Of a DNA stretch of 64,000 nt, positions 27,610 to 37,397 are shown one piece after another (within the stretch, counting starts at the first letter, position 1; each line of letters starts with the position of its first letter). The notes below the pieces were generated by a model. The model saw only the letters and a list, made by a program, of their open reading frames with translations, was not told where the DNA came from and made no database searches. Both the position numbers and the translations under genes were made by a program. The DNA is from Roseateles sp. (GTDB lineage: Bacteria > Pseudomonadota > Gammaproteobacteria > Burkholderiales > Burkholderiaceae_C). The stretch is from contig JAEUPJ010000014.1 of assembly GCA_016790285.1 (NCBI GenBank), positions 27,764 through 91,763 on the forward strand, in the 5' to 3' direction.

Positions 27610-28716
27610 GTGAAGACCCTGCAAGCCCTCCTCCTCAGCCTGGCCGTCGTGCTGGCGCCGCTGGCGCCCGCCCAGGCCGCGCGCATCAAGGAAGTCGCCT
27701 CCGTCGCCGGCGTGCGCTCCAACCCGTTGACGGGCTACGGCCTGGTCGTGGGCCTGGACGGCACGGGCGACCAGACGACCCAGGCCCCCTTCACCGGCCA
27801 GAGCCTCACGGCGATGCTGCAGCAGTTCGGCGTGCTGCTGCCGCAGGGCGTGACCATGCAGCCGCGCAACATCGCCGCCGTCATGGTGACGGCATCGCTG
27901 CCCCCCTTCGCGCAGCCGGGCCAGCAGCTCGACATCAACGTCTCCTCCATCGGCAACGCCAAGAGCCTGCGCGGCGGCACGCTGATCGCGACACCGCTGC
28001 GCGGCGCGGACGGCCAGGTCTACGCCATCGCCCAGGGCAACCTGGTCGTGGGCGGTGCCGGCGCGTCCGCGGGCGGCTCCAAGGTCCAGATCAACCACCT
28101 GAGCGCCGGCCGCATCCCGGCAGGCGCCCTGGTCGAGCGCTCGGTGCCCACGCCGCTGGCCCAGGGCGACAGCATCCAGCTCGACCTCAACAGCAGCGAC
28201 TTCGCCACCGCCCGCGCCGTGGCCCAGGCCATCAACAAGGCCAAGGGCGCCGGTGTCGCCCAGGCGCTGGACGGCCGCGTCGTGCGCGTGCGTGCACCGG
28301 TCGCACCCGACGACCGCGTGGCCTTCCTGGCGGATGTCGAGAACCTCGCCGTCGACATGGCCTCGCCGGCCGCGCGCGTGGTCATCAACGCCCGCACCGG
28401 CTCCATCGTCATGAACCAGGCCGTGACGCTGTCGTCCTGCGCTGTCGCCCACGGCAGCCTCTCGGTGACGATCAGCTCCACGCCCATCATCAGCCAGCCC
28501 AATGCCCTCTCCGGCGGGCAGACGACGGTCGCCGAGAAGGCCGACATCGCCATCCGCCAGGAGCCCGGCAGCCTCATCCAGCTGCCGGCCGGTGCACGGC
28601 TGTCGGACGTCGTCAAGGCGCTGAACTCGCTCGGCGCCACGCCCCAGGATCTGCTCGCGATCCTGCAGGCCATGAAGAGTGCGGGCGCCCTCAACGCAGA
28701 GCTCGAGGTGATCTGA
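27610..28716 (+). CDS. flgI: Flagellar P-ring protein FlgI
   Basis: A 368-residue periplasmic P-ring subunit. It uses a GTG start, followed by a Sec signal peptide (LLLSLAVVLAPLAPAQA). Conserved blocks include ARIKEVASVAGVRSNPLTGY at the mature N-terminus, NIAAVMVTASLPPFAQPGQ, and the C-terminal VVKALNSLGATPQDLLAILQ. Length is normal. It overlaps flgJ (TGATG). Confidence 0.97.
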   Translation: MKTLQALLLSLAVVLAPLAPAQAARIKEVASVAGVRSNPLTGYGLVVGLDGTGDQTTQAPFTGQSLTAMLQQFGVLLPQGVTMQPRNIAAVMVTASLPPFAQPGQQLDINVSSIGNAKSLRGGTLIATPLRGADGQVYAIAQGNLVVGGAGASAGGSKVQINHLSAGRIPAGALVERSVPTPLAQGDSIQLDLNSSDFATARAVAQAINKAKGAGVAQALDGRVVRVRAPVAPDDRVAFLADVENLAVDMASPAARVVINARTGSIVMNQAVTLSSCAVAHGSLSVTISSTPIISQPNALSGGQTTVAEKADIAIRQEPGSLIQLPAGARLSDVVKALNSLGATPQDLLAILQAMKSAGALNAELEVI

Positions 28717-29594
28717 TGGCCTCGTCCTTCCAGTCGATTTCCGGCCAGAGCCTGGGGAGCGTGGACGGCCTCAACGGCCTGAAGGCCCAGGCCTCGCGCG
28801 ACCCGAAGGCCAGCATCCGCGAGACCGCCCGCCAGTTCGAATCGCTCTTCATGCAGGAAGTCATGAAGAGCATGCGCGCTTCCACGCTGTCCAGTGGCAT
28901 GCTGGACAACAACGCCACGCAGCTCGGCACCGAAATGCTCGACACCCAGTTCGCCGGCAAGATGAGCGGCCTGCCGGGCGGGCTGTCCGAGGCCATCCAG
29001 CGCCAGCTCCAGCGGCAGATGGGCATCCAGGACCTCACGCCCGAGAAGGTGCAGAAGGCCAGCCAGACCACCCTCGCCCAGGCCCTGCCCGCGCTGGCCA
29101 CCAAGGGCATCCCGAACCACGTGCAGAGCTTCATCCAGCAGCACGACGCCGCGGCCCGCTCGGCCTCGGCCGCCACCGGCATCCCGGCCAGCTTCATGGT
29201 GGCGCAGGCCGCGCACGAAAGCGGCTGGGGCAAGCGCGAGATCACCGCAGCCGACGGCACCAAGAGCTACAACGTCTTCGGCATCAAGGCCACGCCGGGC
29301 TGGACGGGCAAGACGGTCGACGTCATGACCACCGAGGTCATCAACGGCCAGGCGCACAAGGTGACGGCCAAGTTCCGCGCCTATGGCAGCTACGACGAGG
29401 CCTTCAAGGACTACGCCCGGCTGATCAGCAGCAACGAGCGCTACGCCAAGGTCGTCGCCCAGGCCCAGAGCGGCAACGCCGCCGGCTTCGCGCGCGGCCT
29501 GCAGCAGGCGGGCTACGCCACCGACCCGGCCTACGCCGAGAAGCTGGCCAGAACGATCCAGACCACCCAGCGCGTGCAAAGCACGCTGGCCTGA
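28716..29594 (+). CDS. flgJ: Flagellar rod-assembly peptidoglycan hydrolase FlgJ
   Basis: A 292-residue bifunctional protein. The N-terminal rod-cap domain has TARQFESLFMQEVMKSMR. The C-terminal glucosaminidase/muramidase domain (from about residue 130) has the catalytic Glu168 in QAAHESGWGKREI and a KSYNVFGIKA segment. It cuts the murein to let the rod through. This dual-domain form is the beta/gammaproteobacterial type. Its start overlaps the flgI stop by one base. Confidence 0.96.
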   Translation: MASSFQSISGQSLGSVDGLNGLKAQASRDPKASIRETARQFESLFMQEVMKSMRASTLSSGMLDNNATQLGTEMLDTQFAGKMSGLPGGLSEAIQRQLQRQMGIQDLTPEKVQKASQTTLAQALPALATKGIPNHVQSFIQQHDAAARSASAATGIPASFMVAQAAHESGWGKREITAADGTKSYNVFGIKATPGWTGKTVDVMTTEVINGQAHKVTAKFRAYGSYDEAFKDYARLISSNERYAKVVAQAQSGNAAGFARGLQQAGYATDPAYAEKLARTIQTTQRVQSTLA

Positions 29595-29758
29595 CATGAT
29601 GAAGCCCCTCGCCCTGTCTCACCTCGCTGCACGCGGGCTCGCCCGGTCGACCCCCCGTGGGGAGGACGCCGCCTGCGGCATCCAACCGCAAGCGGCCTCC
29701 GACGGGCCGGCTCGGGGCGGCCCGGCGCTCGGCCCGACATACGCCAAGGAGTCCTGAG

Positions 29759-31741
29759 ATGGCCGGCTTGCTCACCCTCGGCGCCCGCGCGATGTTCGCC
29801 AACCAGGCGGCGTTGCAGACCATCGGGCAGAACATCGCCAACGCGAACACCCCGGGCTACTCGCGCCAGTCCGTCGTGCTGACGACGTCGCCCGGCCAAT
29901 ACACCGGCGCCGGCTTCTTCGGCAAGGGCGTGGACGTGCAGACCGTCGTGCGCTCGCACAACGACTACCTGAGCAAGGAAGCCGCCAGCACCAAGTCCAC
30001 CGCCATGGCCGACGCGACGCGCGCCGAGCAGATGTCGCGCCTGGAAAAGCTCTTCCCGCCCGGCAACGACGGCCTGGGCTACGCGGCCAGCCAGTTCCTG
30101 AACGCGATGGTCGACGTGACCAGCCGCCCGAGCGACCCCTCGGCCCGCCAGGTGGCGCTCGGCCGCGCGAGCGAACTGGCGGTGCGCTTCTCCAATGCCG
30201 GCCAGCAGCTCACCGACCTGCAGGCGGGCGTCGTGAGCGACCTCAAGGCCAACGTCACGGTCGTCAACCAGCTGGCCCAGCAGATCGCCAACATCAACGA
30301 CCAGATCTCCAAGACCAAGGGCAGCGGCCACACGCCCAACGACCTGCTCGACCAGCGCGAGCTGCTGATCTCCCAGCTCGGCGAGCACGTGGCCGTGACG
30401 ACGCTCACCGCCGACGACGACACCGTGGGCGTGTTCATCGGCGGCGGCCAGCGGCTGGTGCTGGGCAACCAGGCCTCCAAGCTGCAGGTGGGCAACGACC
30501 CCTACGACCCGCAGCGCGCCATCGTGTCGCTGACCGAGGGCAGCATCACGCGCCAGCTCGACGAGAGCGTGCTGACCGGCGGCTCCATGACCGCGCTGCT
30601 GAACTTCCAGAACAAGGACCTGCAGGACGCCAAGAACCTGCTGGGCCAGCTCGCCGCGGCACTGGGCACGCGGGTCAACAACCAGAACGGCCTGGGCCTG
30701 AACCTGGCCAACCCGCCCGGCGCCGGCGGCCCCATCTTCAACGTGGCCACGCCGCGAGTGCTGCCCGCGGCCACCAACCAGCGCACCGCCGGCGGCGGCT
30801 TTGCCAACGGCGTGGCAGCCACCATCGTCGACGCCACGCAACTGCAGGCCAGCAGCTACAAGCTCACCTCCAGCACGCCGGGCAGCTACGAGCTGACGCG
30901 CCTGTCCGACGGCCTGGTGCGCACGGTGGCCGACGGCGACACGGTCGACGGCTTTCGCATCAACTTCACGCCCGCCGCCCCGGCCCCGGGCGAGAGCTTC
31001 CTGATCGAACCCGTGGGCGCCGCCGCGGTGGAGATGCGCCGCGTGCTGGACGACCCCGCCGGCATCGCCGCGGCATCGCCGCTGACGGCCTCGGCCTCCG
31101 TCAACAACACCGGCACGCTGACCATCGACAGCATCTACGCCGTCAACAGCAACTTCAGTGCGGCCAACGCCCCCATGACGGTGGACTTCACCGGCCCCGA
31201 CCCGGCCACCGCCGGCAACGTGCTCTACACGCTGACGCTGGCCAACGGCACGGTGCTCAACGGCAGCTGGGCACCGGGCCAGGCCATCGGCAACCAGCCC
31301 GCCGCGGGCATCGACCTGGGTTTCGAGCTGCGCACCAACGGCGTGCCCCGCGCCGGTGACCGCATCAGCCTGGACCCCACCGTCTACACCAGCACCAACA
31401 ACGGCAACGCCAAGGCCTTCCTGAACATCCAGTCGGAAGGCTTCGTCGGCCGCCAGCTGCTGTCCAGCGGTGCCATCACCCCGGGCTCGACCATCAACGA
31501 CGCCTATGCGGCCTCGATGAGCGAGATCGGCGCCCGCGTGCAGAGCTCCAACTACCTCTCCAGCGTGTCCACCAGCGTCGCAAGCGACGCCGAGGCCAGC
31601 CGATCGGGCCAGGCCGGGGTCAACCTGGACGAGGAAGCCTCGCGGCTGATGCAGTACCAACAGGGCTACCAGGCCGCCGCCAAGGTGCTGCAGACGGCGC
31701 AATCCCTTTTCGACGAACTGATGCGCATCGCGTCCAGGTAG
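29759..31741 (+). CDS. flgK: Flagellar hook-filament junction protein FlgK (HAP1)
   Basis: A 660-residue axial protein between hook and filament. The N-terminus (GARAMFANQAALQTIGQNIA, NTPGYSRQSVVL) and the C-terminal GVNLDEEASRLMQYQQGYQA are diagnostic. It is about 110 residues longer than E. coli FlgK, the extra being in the surface-exposed middle. The 164 bp between flgJ and flgK are GC-rich with several potential hairpins. CCCGACATA there is a poor sigma-28 -10 lookalike without a -35, so I do not claim a promoter. Confidence 0.97.
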   Translation: MAGLLTLGARAMFANQAALQTIGQNIANANTPGYSRQSVVLTTSPGQYTGAGFFGKGVDVQTVVRSHNDYLSKEAASTKSTAMADATRAEQMSRLEKLFPPGNDGLGYAASQFLNAMVDVTSRPSDPSARQVALGRASELAVRFSNAGQQLTDLQAGVVSDLKANVTVVNQLAQQIANINDQISKTKGSGHTPNDLLDQRELLISQLGEHVAVTTLTADDDTVGVFIGGGQRLVLGNQASKLQVGNDPYDPQRAIVSLTEGSITRQLDESVLTGGSMTALLNFQNKDLQDAKNLLGQLAAALGTRVNNQNGLGLNLANPPGAGGPIFNVATPRVLPAATNQRTAGGGFANGVAATIVDATQLQASSYKLTSSTPGSYELTRLSDGLVRTVADGDTVDGFRINFTPAAPAPGESFLIEPVGAAAVEMRRVLDDPAGIAAASPLTASASVNNTGTLTIDSIYAVNSNFSAANAPMTVDFTGPDPATAGNVLYTLTLANGTVLNGSWAPGQAIGNQPAAGIDLGFELRTNGVPRAGDRISLDPTVYTSTNNGNAKAFLNIQSEGFVGRQLLSSGAITPGSTINDAYAASMSEIGARVQSSNYLSSVSTSVASDAEASRSGQAGVNLDEEASRLMQYQQGYQAAAKVLQTAQSLFDELMRIASR

Positions 31742-31758
31742 TACCCCCGAGGCCCGCC

Positions 31759-32970
31759 ATGAGACTCTCCACCGCCAACCTCTACGACGCGTCCATCGCC
31801 AACCTCCAGCGCCGCCAGCAGGCCCTGCAGACCCAGCAGCAGCAGCTCACGTCCGGCAAGCGCATCGCCTCGGCCAGCGACGACCCCACGGGCGCCGCCC
31901 GCGCCGAACGCGCGCTGGCCGCCATCGGCCGGGTGGAGGCCAACCAGCGCGCGCTGGAAGCCAGCCGCAACAGCATGACGCTGGCCGAATCGGCCCTGGG
32001 CGACGCGGGCGAGCTGCTGCAGCAGGCGCGTGAAGCCATGATTGCCGCCGGCAACGCGAGCTACTCCGACGCCGAGCGCGCCAGCCAGGCCAACAAGCTG
32101 CAGGGCATCCGCGACCAGCTGCTGTCCATCGCCAACCGCCCGGACGGCTCCGGCGGCTACCTGTTCTCGGGCCAGGGCTCCTCCAGCCCGCCGTTCCTCG
32201 ACCAGGCCGGCGGCGTCACCTATGTCGGCGTGGCCGGCACCATCCAGACCGGCAACCTCGACAACTTCCAGCTCAGCATCGACGGTCGTGCCGCCTGGGA
32301 GCAGGCCCGCAGCGGCAACGGCACCTTCGTCACCGAAGCCGGCGTCAACAGCATCACGGGCAACCCGGCCCAGGCCTGGGTCGACTCCGGCCGCGTCACC
32401 GACCCCACGCTCGTCACCGGGCAGAACTACCGCGTCGACATCTCCGGCACCGCGCCCACCCAGACCTACAGCGTCACCAACACCGACACCGGCGCCGGCG
32501 TCACGAGCGGCCCGTACAAGTCGGGCCAGGCCATCGTCTTCGACGGCATCAGCGTGGGCGTGACCGGCACGCCGGCTGACGGCGACACCTTCACCATCGC
32601 CCCGGCCACCAACACGCTCAAGGTGTTCGACGTGCTGGACCGCGCCATCAGCGAGCTCAAGACGCCGCTGCGCAGCAATGCCCAGATCGCCCAGAGCAAC
32701 ACCGGCCGCCTGCGCGACATCGACGCCGTCATGGGCGGGCTGCAGAACGTGCGCAGCCAGACGGGCGAACGGCTCAACAACCTGGACGGCACCGAAACCC
32801 GGCTGGCGGCCCTCAAGCAGTACAACACGCAGGAGCGCAGCGCCGCCGAGGACATCGACATGGTGCAGGGCATCTCCGACTTCCAGAACCAGCAGACCGG
32901 CTACGACACGGCGCTGAAGACCTACGCCATGGTGCAGCGGATGTCGCTGTTCCAGTACATCCAGGGCTGA
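31759..32970 (+). CDS. flgL: Flagellar hook-filament junction protein FlgL (HAP3)
   Basis: A 403-residue junction protein with a flagellin-like N-terminus (MRLSTANLYDASIANLQRRQ, then QQQLTSGKRIASASDDPTGA) and the C-terminal DIDMVQGISDFQNQQTGYDT. It is 17 bp after flgK. It is longer than the E. coli protein (317) owing to inserts in the middle. End of the flg locus. Confidence 0.96.
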   Translation: MRLSTANLYDASIANLQRRQQALQTQQQQLTSGKRIASASDDPTGAARAERALAAIGRVEANQRALEASRNSMTLAESALGDAGELLQQAREAMIAAGNASYSDAERASQANKLQGIRDQLLSIANRPDGSGGYLFSGQGSSSPPFLDQAGGVTYVGVAGTIQTGNLDNFQLSIDGRAAWEQARSGNGTFVTEAGVNSITGNPAQAWVDSGRVTDPTLVTGQNYRVDISGTAPTQTYSVTNTDTGAGVTSGPYKSGQAIVFDGISVGVTGTPADGDTFTIAPATNTLKVFDVLDRAISELKTPLRSNAQIAQSNTGRLRDIDAVMGGLQNVRSQTGERLNNLDGTETRLAALKQYNTQERSAAEDIDMVQGISDFQNQQTGYDTALKTYAMVQRMSLFQYIQG

Positions 32971-33085
32971 CGGCGCCCCCGTGGCGCAGGCTTCCCGCCG
33001 CAGGCGTGAAGCTGTCACGCTTTGGCGCCACGACGGCCGGGCGGCCGTGGCAGACTGCCGCATTCCCCGCCTCCCGCGCCGCGCC

Positions 33086-34270
33086 ATGTCCGACACCACC
33101 CCTGCTGCCCTCGACCACGCCATCCTGCCTGGCATCGCGCTGGGCTACGCACCGGTCATCGACCGCCAGCGCGCCATCGCCGCCACGCGGCTGACGCTGG
33201 TGCCGCTGCGTGCAGACGTGAAGGCCGACCACGCCGAACTGCTCGGTGCCCTGGCAGCCACCTGGCCCAAGGGCGGCGAGGTGATCAGCGCCCAGGGCGA
33301 AGCGCTGCTGGCCTCGCTGCTGGCCCAGCCGCCGGCGCAGCCGGTGCAGCTGGAGGTACCCGCCTTCTTCGCGGCCGACCCGGCGCACGCCGACGCCATC
33401 GCCAGCCTCAAGGCCGGCGGCCACACCGGCCTGCTCAAGGGCCTGCCCAACACCGCCCTGCCGGGCCCCGTCGCCACCGCCTTCAGGCAGGTCGTGCTGG
33501 AACCCGGGCAGGCCGCGCCGGCCGGCGTGGCGCTGGTGCATGCCGGCGTGCGCGGCGCCGAGGCCATCGAGGCGAGTTTCAAGTCGGGCGCGGAGTTCGT
33601 CATCGGCTGGCCCATGGACGGCGCCTTCGAACCGGCGCCCGGCGCCCCCAAGACCGAGGTCGCGGCCGACCTGCAGGTCATCGTCGAGCTGATGTCGCGG
33701 GTGGACGAAGGCGAGGACGTCGAGCGCCTGGAGCAGACGCTCAAGCGCGACCCGAGCCTGGCGTTCAAGCTCCTGCGCTACATGAACTCGGCCGCCTTCG
33801 GCCTGCCGGTGGAGGTGTCGAGCTTCCGCCATGCCATCATGCTGCTGGGTTATGCGCGCCTGAAGCGCTGGCTCGCGCTGCTGCTGACGACGGCCAGCAA
33901 GGACCACAGCATGCGCCCCATCATGTACGGCGCCGTGCGGCGTGGCCTGCTGATGGAAGAGTTCGCAGCCGGCATGGAAGACCGCGAGCAACGCGACGAG
34001 ATGTTCATCTGCGGCCTGTTCTCGCTGCTGGACCACATGCTCAAGTCGCCGTTCGAGAAGTTGCTGCAGAGCATCCCGGTGCCCGAGCGCGTGCGCCAGG
34101 CGCTGGTGGAGGGCAGCGGCCCGTTCCTGCCCTACCTGGAGCTGGTGCAGGCCATCGAGTCCGAGAGCGTGTTCGACTACCGCGAGCGTGCCGACGCCCT
34201 GATGCTGGGTGCCGGCGAGATCAACGCCTGCGTGCTGCGGGCCCTGCACAAGGCCGCCCAGCTCGAATGA
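33086..34270 (+). CDS. HDOD-domain signalling protein with degenerate EAL-like N-terminus
   Basis: A 394-residue cytosolic protein. The first 200 residues have the layout of YuxH-type EAL-like domains (ILPGIALGYAPVIDRQRAIA) but no EAL, DDFG or other catalytic motif, so no phosphodiesterase activity is expected. The rest is an HDOD domain (LKRDPSLAFKLLRYMNSAAF, then SFRHAIMLLGYARLKRWLAL). YuxH/HDOD proteins are regulatory scaffolds tied to motility and stress. An upstream start adds 35 arginine-rich residues; ATG 33086 gives the typical start. It follows flgL by 115 bp, ahead of a kinase gene. Confidence 0.85.
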   Translation: MSDTTPAALDHAILPGIALGYAPVIDRQRAIAATRLTLVPLRADVKADHAELLGALAATWPKGGEVISAQGEALLASLLAQPPAQPVQLEVPAFFAADPAHADAIASLKAGGHTGLLKGLPNTALPGPVATAFRQVVLEPGQAAPAGVALVHAGVRGAEAIEASFKSGAEFVIGWPMDGAFEPAPGAPKTEVAADLQVIVELMSRVDEGEDVERLEQTLKRDPSLAFKLLRYMNSAAFGLPVEVSSFRHAIMLLGYARLKRWLALLLTTASKDHSMRPIMYGAVRRGLLMEEFAAGMEDREQRDEMFICGLFSLLDHMLKSPFEKLLQSIPVPERVRQALVEGSGPFLPYLELVQAIESESVFDYRERADALMLGAGEINACVLRALHKAAQLE

Positions 34271-34308
34271 GCGCCGCCCCCGGCCGCCCCACCTCGGACG
34301 GCTGAGCC

Positions 34309-36750
34309 ATGTTCGGCCAGCCTGCCTCCAATGCCCTGATCGACCTCGTCGGCGACCCGGTGCTGACGCTGCGGGGCGACCTGTCCGTGCTGCGCGCCAA
34401 CGCCGCGGCGCGCGAATGGCTGGGCTCTGACGCCGCGGACGGCTGGCGCATGCTGCGCCACGCCGCCGGCACGCGGCTGGAGACCTGGCTGCGTGACGCC
34501 ACCCACGCCATCGACACCGGCCGGGCGCCGCCGCTGGCGCCACCCCTGAAGCTCGCCGACGGCCAGCGCGCCACGCTGCACCTGCTGCGCGAGCGGCCCA
34601 ACTGGCTGCTGCACGCCCGGCTCAGCGCGTGCGACAGCAGCGAGCCCCCGCTGGCGGAATGGCTCGCCCTGTCCCCCCTGCCCGCCGTGCTCGCCGACGC
34701 CCTCACCGGCGCCGTGCTGCGCCACAACGCCGCCTTCACCGGGCTGTGCAGCAGCACACCGCGCCACCTCAACGACCTGCCGGAGCTGCTGCAGGCACTG
34801 CTCGGCTGGCAACGCGGCACGCCGCTGCCGGCCCTGACGGCCCAGCGCCCGCAGGACGCCGCGCTGCTGACCGAGGCCGAGTTCACCGACCCGCAGGGCC
34901 GCCAGCGCTGGCTGCAGGCGCGGCTGCGGCTGTGGCGCCACAACGGCAGCGCCCTGCTGCTGGCCGTGCTGGAAGACCAGAGCACGCTGCACGAACGCGA
35001 CCTCGCCCACCAACAGCTCGACGCGCTCATGGACACCGCCGCCGTGGGCCTGGCGACCTTCCAGCCCGAGGCCGGCTGGCTCAAGGCGCACCGCAAGGGC
35101 TCGCCCTTCAAGACCGGCAGCAAGCAGCCCGTCGGGTCGCTGCAGGGCATCAACCGCGAGATCGTCGAGCCCGCCTCCCTGCCCGAGTTCGAGCGGCTGC
35201 AGCGTGCCCTCAAGCGCGGCGACGCCGTCGAGGTGCGCTACGCCGTGCGCCACCCCGAGCTCGGCCGTCGCTGGCTGCTCACGCGCGTGGCACCGGGGCT
35301 GCTGGCCGGCGGGCGCCGCTCCACCTCCGTCGTCACGCTGGACGTGACCGCCCAGGCCCAGGCCGAGAACGCGCTGCTGCTGCGCGCCGAGAGCGAGCGC
35401 GCGGTGCTGGATTCCGTGCTGGTGGGCATCGTCACCGTCGGCCCCGGTGGCATCGAGTGGATGAACCGCTCCGCGCGGCGCATGTTCGGCTGCGAGCTGG
35501 ACGACGTGCAGGGCCAGCCCATGGGCGTGCTGGCGCCCGACGACGACGAGCACGCCTTCCACGCCGAGCCGGGGGCGGACGTGTTCGAGTGCCGGCTGCG
35601 CGGGCGTGACGGGCGGGAGTTCTGGGTGATCGGCAACGCGGTGCAGACGCCGCGCGAGGACGGCGGCACGCAGACGACCTACGCGCTGCTGGACATCGAC
35701 CGCCGCCGCCAGGCCGAGGCGCAAAGCCGGCTCGCGCAGGCGTCGCTGGCCCGCATCATCGAGGGCGCGCCCCTGGCCATCACGCTGCACGAGGCGCAGA
35801 GCCTGCGCATCGTCAAGCTCAATGCGGCCGCCGCGGCGCTGGCCGGGCGCCCGGAGTCGTCCCTGCTGGGCGGCACGCCGGCCCAGCTCTTCGGGGCCGA
35901 GCAGGGCGCGCAGGTCGTGGCCGACATGCGCGAGGCGCTGGAGTCCCAGACCGTCGTACAGCGCGAGTACCACGTGCCCGCGGGCGCGGCCATGCGCATG
36001 TGGGACACCCGGTTGCTGCACCTGGCCGGCGTCGGCGGCGACGACACGCCCGAGCTGCTGCTGCTCGTGGCCAGCGACGTGACCGAGCAGCGCGCGGCCG
36101 AGCAGGCACGGCTGCAGGCCGCCATCTCCCAGCGCGAGCTGCTGGTGCGCGAGGTGCACCACCGCATCAAGAACAACCTGCAGGGCGTGGCCGGCCTGCT
36201 GCAGCAGATCGCCGCCCGGCGGCCCGAGGTGGCGCCCGTGCTGAAGGACGCCGTGGGCCAGGTGCAGGCCATCGCCCAGGTCTACGGGCTGCAGGTGGGC
36301 GCCTCGGGGCCGCTGCTGCTCAAGCGCGTGTTCGACGCCATCGTGGGCTCGGTGCAGCGCATGCAGGGCCGCGTCATCACGACGGCGGCCGAAGGCGGCG
36401 CGCTGCTGGAGGACTGGTGCCTGCCCGAGGCCGAGGCCATCCCCATCGCGCTGAGCCTCAACGAGCTGCTGGGCAACGCGCTGCGGCACAGCAACGGCGC
36501 GCAGGTGCGCTGCCAGCTCATCTGCGACATGACAGGCGTCACGGTCGAGATCGTCAACCCCGGCCAGCTGCCCGAGGGCTTCGCGCTGCAGAACGTGCGC
36601 AGCGGCGTTTCGGGCCTGGGCCTGGTGCGCGCGCTGCTGCCACGGCGCAGCGCCATCCTCAGCCTGGAACAGCAGGGCGAGGACGTCTTCTGCCGCCTGG
36701 AACTGATTCCGCCCAGTGTGGTTCACAATCCCGGCACAAAACCAGGTTAG
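34309..36750 (+). CDS. Multi-PAS sensor histidine kinase of the HisKA_2 type
   Basis: An 813-residue protein without clear membrane helices. The N-terminal half contains three or four PAS-like modules (RAESERAVLDSVLVGIVTVG; ARIIEGAPLAITLHEAQSLR). The dimerisation/phosphoacceptor helix reads LLVREVHHRIKNNLQGVAGL with His617/His618, the HisKA_2 signature. The ATPase domain has SLNELLGNALRHSNG and a shortened, divergent G region. HisKA_2 kinases commonly pair with ANTAR regulators, and one is encoded 22 bp downstream. The input signal is unknown; no haem or flavin motif is obvious. Confidence 0.87.
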   Translation: MFGQPASNALIDLVGDPVLTLRGDLSVLRANAAAREWLGSDAADGWRMLRHAAGTRLETWLRDATHAIDTGRAPPLAPPLKLADGQRATLHLLRERPNWLLHARLSACDSSEPPLAEWLALSPLPAVLADALTGAVLRHNAAFTGLCSSTPRHLNDLPELLQALLGWQRGTPLPALTAQRPQDAALLTEAEFTDPQGRQRWLQARLRLWRHNGSALLLAVLEDQSTLHERDLAHQQLDALMDTAAVGLATFQPEAGWLKAHRKGSPFKTGSKQPVGSLQGINREIVEPASLPEFERLQRALKRGDAVEVRYAVRHPELGRRWLLTRVAPGLLAGGRRSTSVVTLDVTAQAQAENALLLRAESERAVLDSVLVGIVTVGPGGIEWMNRSARRMFGCELDDVQGQPMGVLAPDDDEHAFHAEPGADVFECRLRGRDGREFWVIGNAVQTPREDGGTQTTYALLDIDRRRQAEAQSRLAQASLARIIEGAPLAITLHEAQSLRIVKLNAAAAALAGRPESSLLGGTPAQLFGAEQGAQVVADMREALESQTVVQREYHVPAGAAMRMWDTRLLHLAGVGGDDTPELLLLVASDVTEQRAAEQARLQAAISQRELLVREVHHRIKNNLQGVAGLLQQIAARRPEVAPVLKDAVGQVQAIAQVYGLQVGASGPLLLKRVFDAIVGSVQRMQGRVITTAAEGGALLEDWCLPEAEAIPIALSLNELLGNALRHSNGAQVRCQLICDMTGVTVEIVNPGQLPEGFALQNVRSGVSGLGLVRALLPRRSAILSLEQQGEDVFCRLELIPPSVVHNPGTKPG

Positions 36751-36772
36751 TGAACGGCAATAGAGGGGCGCG

Positions 36773-37396
36773 GTGAGCAAGGGCAAGATCCTGGTCGTCG
36801 ACGACGACCGACTGGTGCTGGCGACGTTGAGCTATGGGCTCACGCAGGCCGGCTTCGAGGTCATCGACGCCGACAACGGCGACGACGCCATCCTGCTCGC
36901 CCGCGAGCACCGACCGGAGCTCGCGCTGCTGGACATCCGCATGGAAGGCCTGACCGGCTTCGATGTGGCCGCCTACCTGCGCGAGTTCCTGCAGACGCCG
37001 TTCATGTTCCTGTCGGCCTTCGCCGACGAGGCGACCGTGGCCAAGGTCAAGGAGCTCGGCGCCGTGGCCTACCTGGTCAAGCCGCTGGACATCTCCCAGA
37101 TCGTGCCGGCCGTGGAGGCTGCCTTCGCGCGCTCCACCGCAGCGGCGGCGCCGGCCGCCACTTCGGCCGCCCCGGCGGCCCCGGCGGCAGCTCAGCCGCC
37201 GTCGGAGTTCCCGACGCAGCTCGACGCCACCGCCATGGCAGTGGGCGTGCTGATGCACCGCTACTCGCTGCCGCGCGACGAGGCGCTGGCGCGGCTCATG
37301 AGCCTGGCCTCGGCCGACGGCCACAGCCTGCCCGAGCAGGCGCGGCGCATCGTGGACGCCGTGGAGCTGCTGGCCCGCCCCGGGCACGCCGCCTGA
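36773..37396 (+). CDS. Response regulator with ANTAR RNA-binding domain
   Basis: A 207-residue regulator with a GTG start. The receiver (residues 1-120) has the acidic pocket VVDDDR, phospho-acceptor Asp54 (ALLDIRMEG) and the YLVKPL lysine. An Ala/Pro linker leads to a C-terminal ANTAR domain (DATAMAVGVLMHRYSLPRDE, EQARRIVDAVELL). ANTAR proteins bind two-hairpin RNA elements and prevent transcription termination. It should be the partner of the preceding HisKA_2 kinase. Which transcripts it controls cannot be read here. Confidence 0.88.
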   Translation: MSKGKILVVDDDRLVLATLSYGLTQAGFEVIDADNGDDAILLAREHRPELALLDIRMEGLTGFDVAAYLREFLQTPFMFLSAFADEATVAKVKELGAVAYLVKPLDISQIVPAVEAAFARSTAAAAPAATSAAPAAPAAAQPPSEFPTQLDATAMAVGVLMHRYSLPRDEALARLMSLASADGHSLPEQARRIVDAVELLARPGHAA

Positions 37397-37397
37397 C

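Noticed and set aside
29595-29758. Possible sigma-28 promoter before flgK
   Set aside because: CCCGACATA is a weak -10 match and there is no TCAAG/TAAAG at the proper distance.
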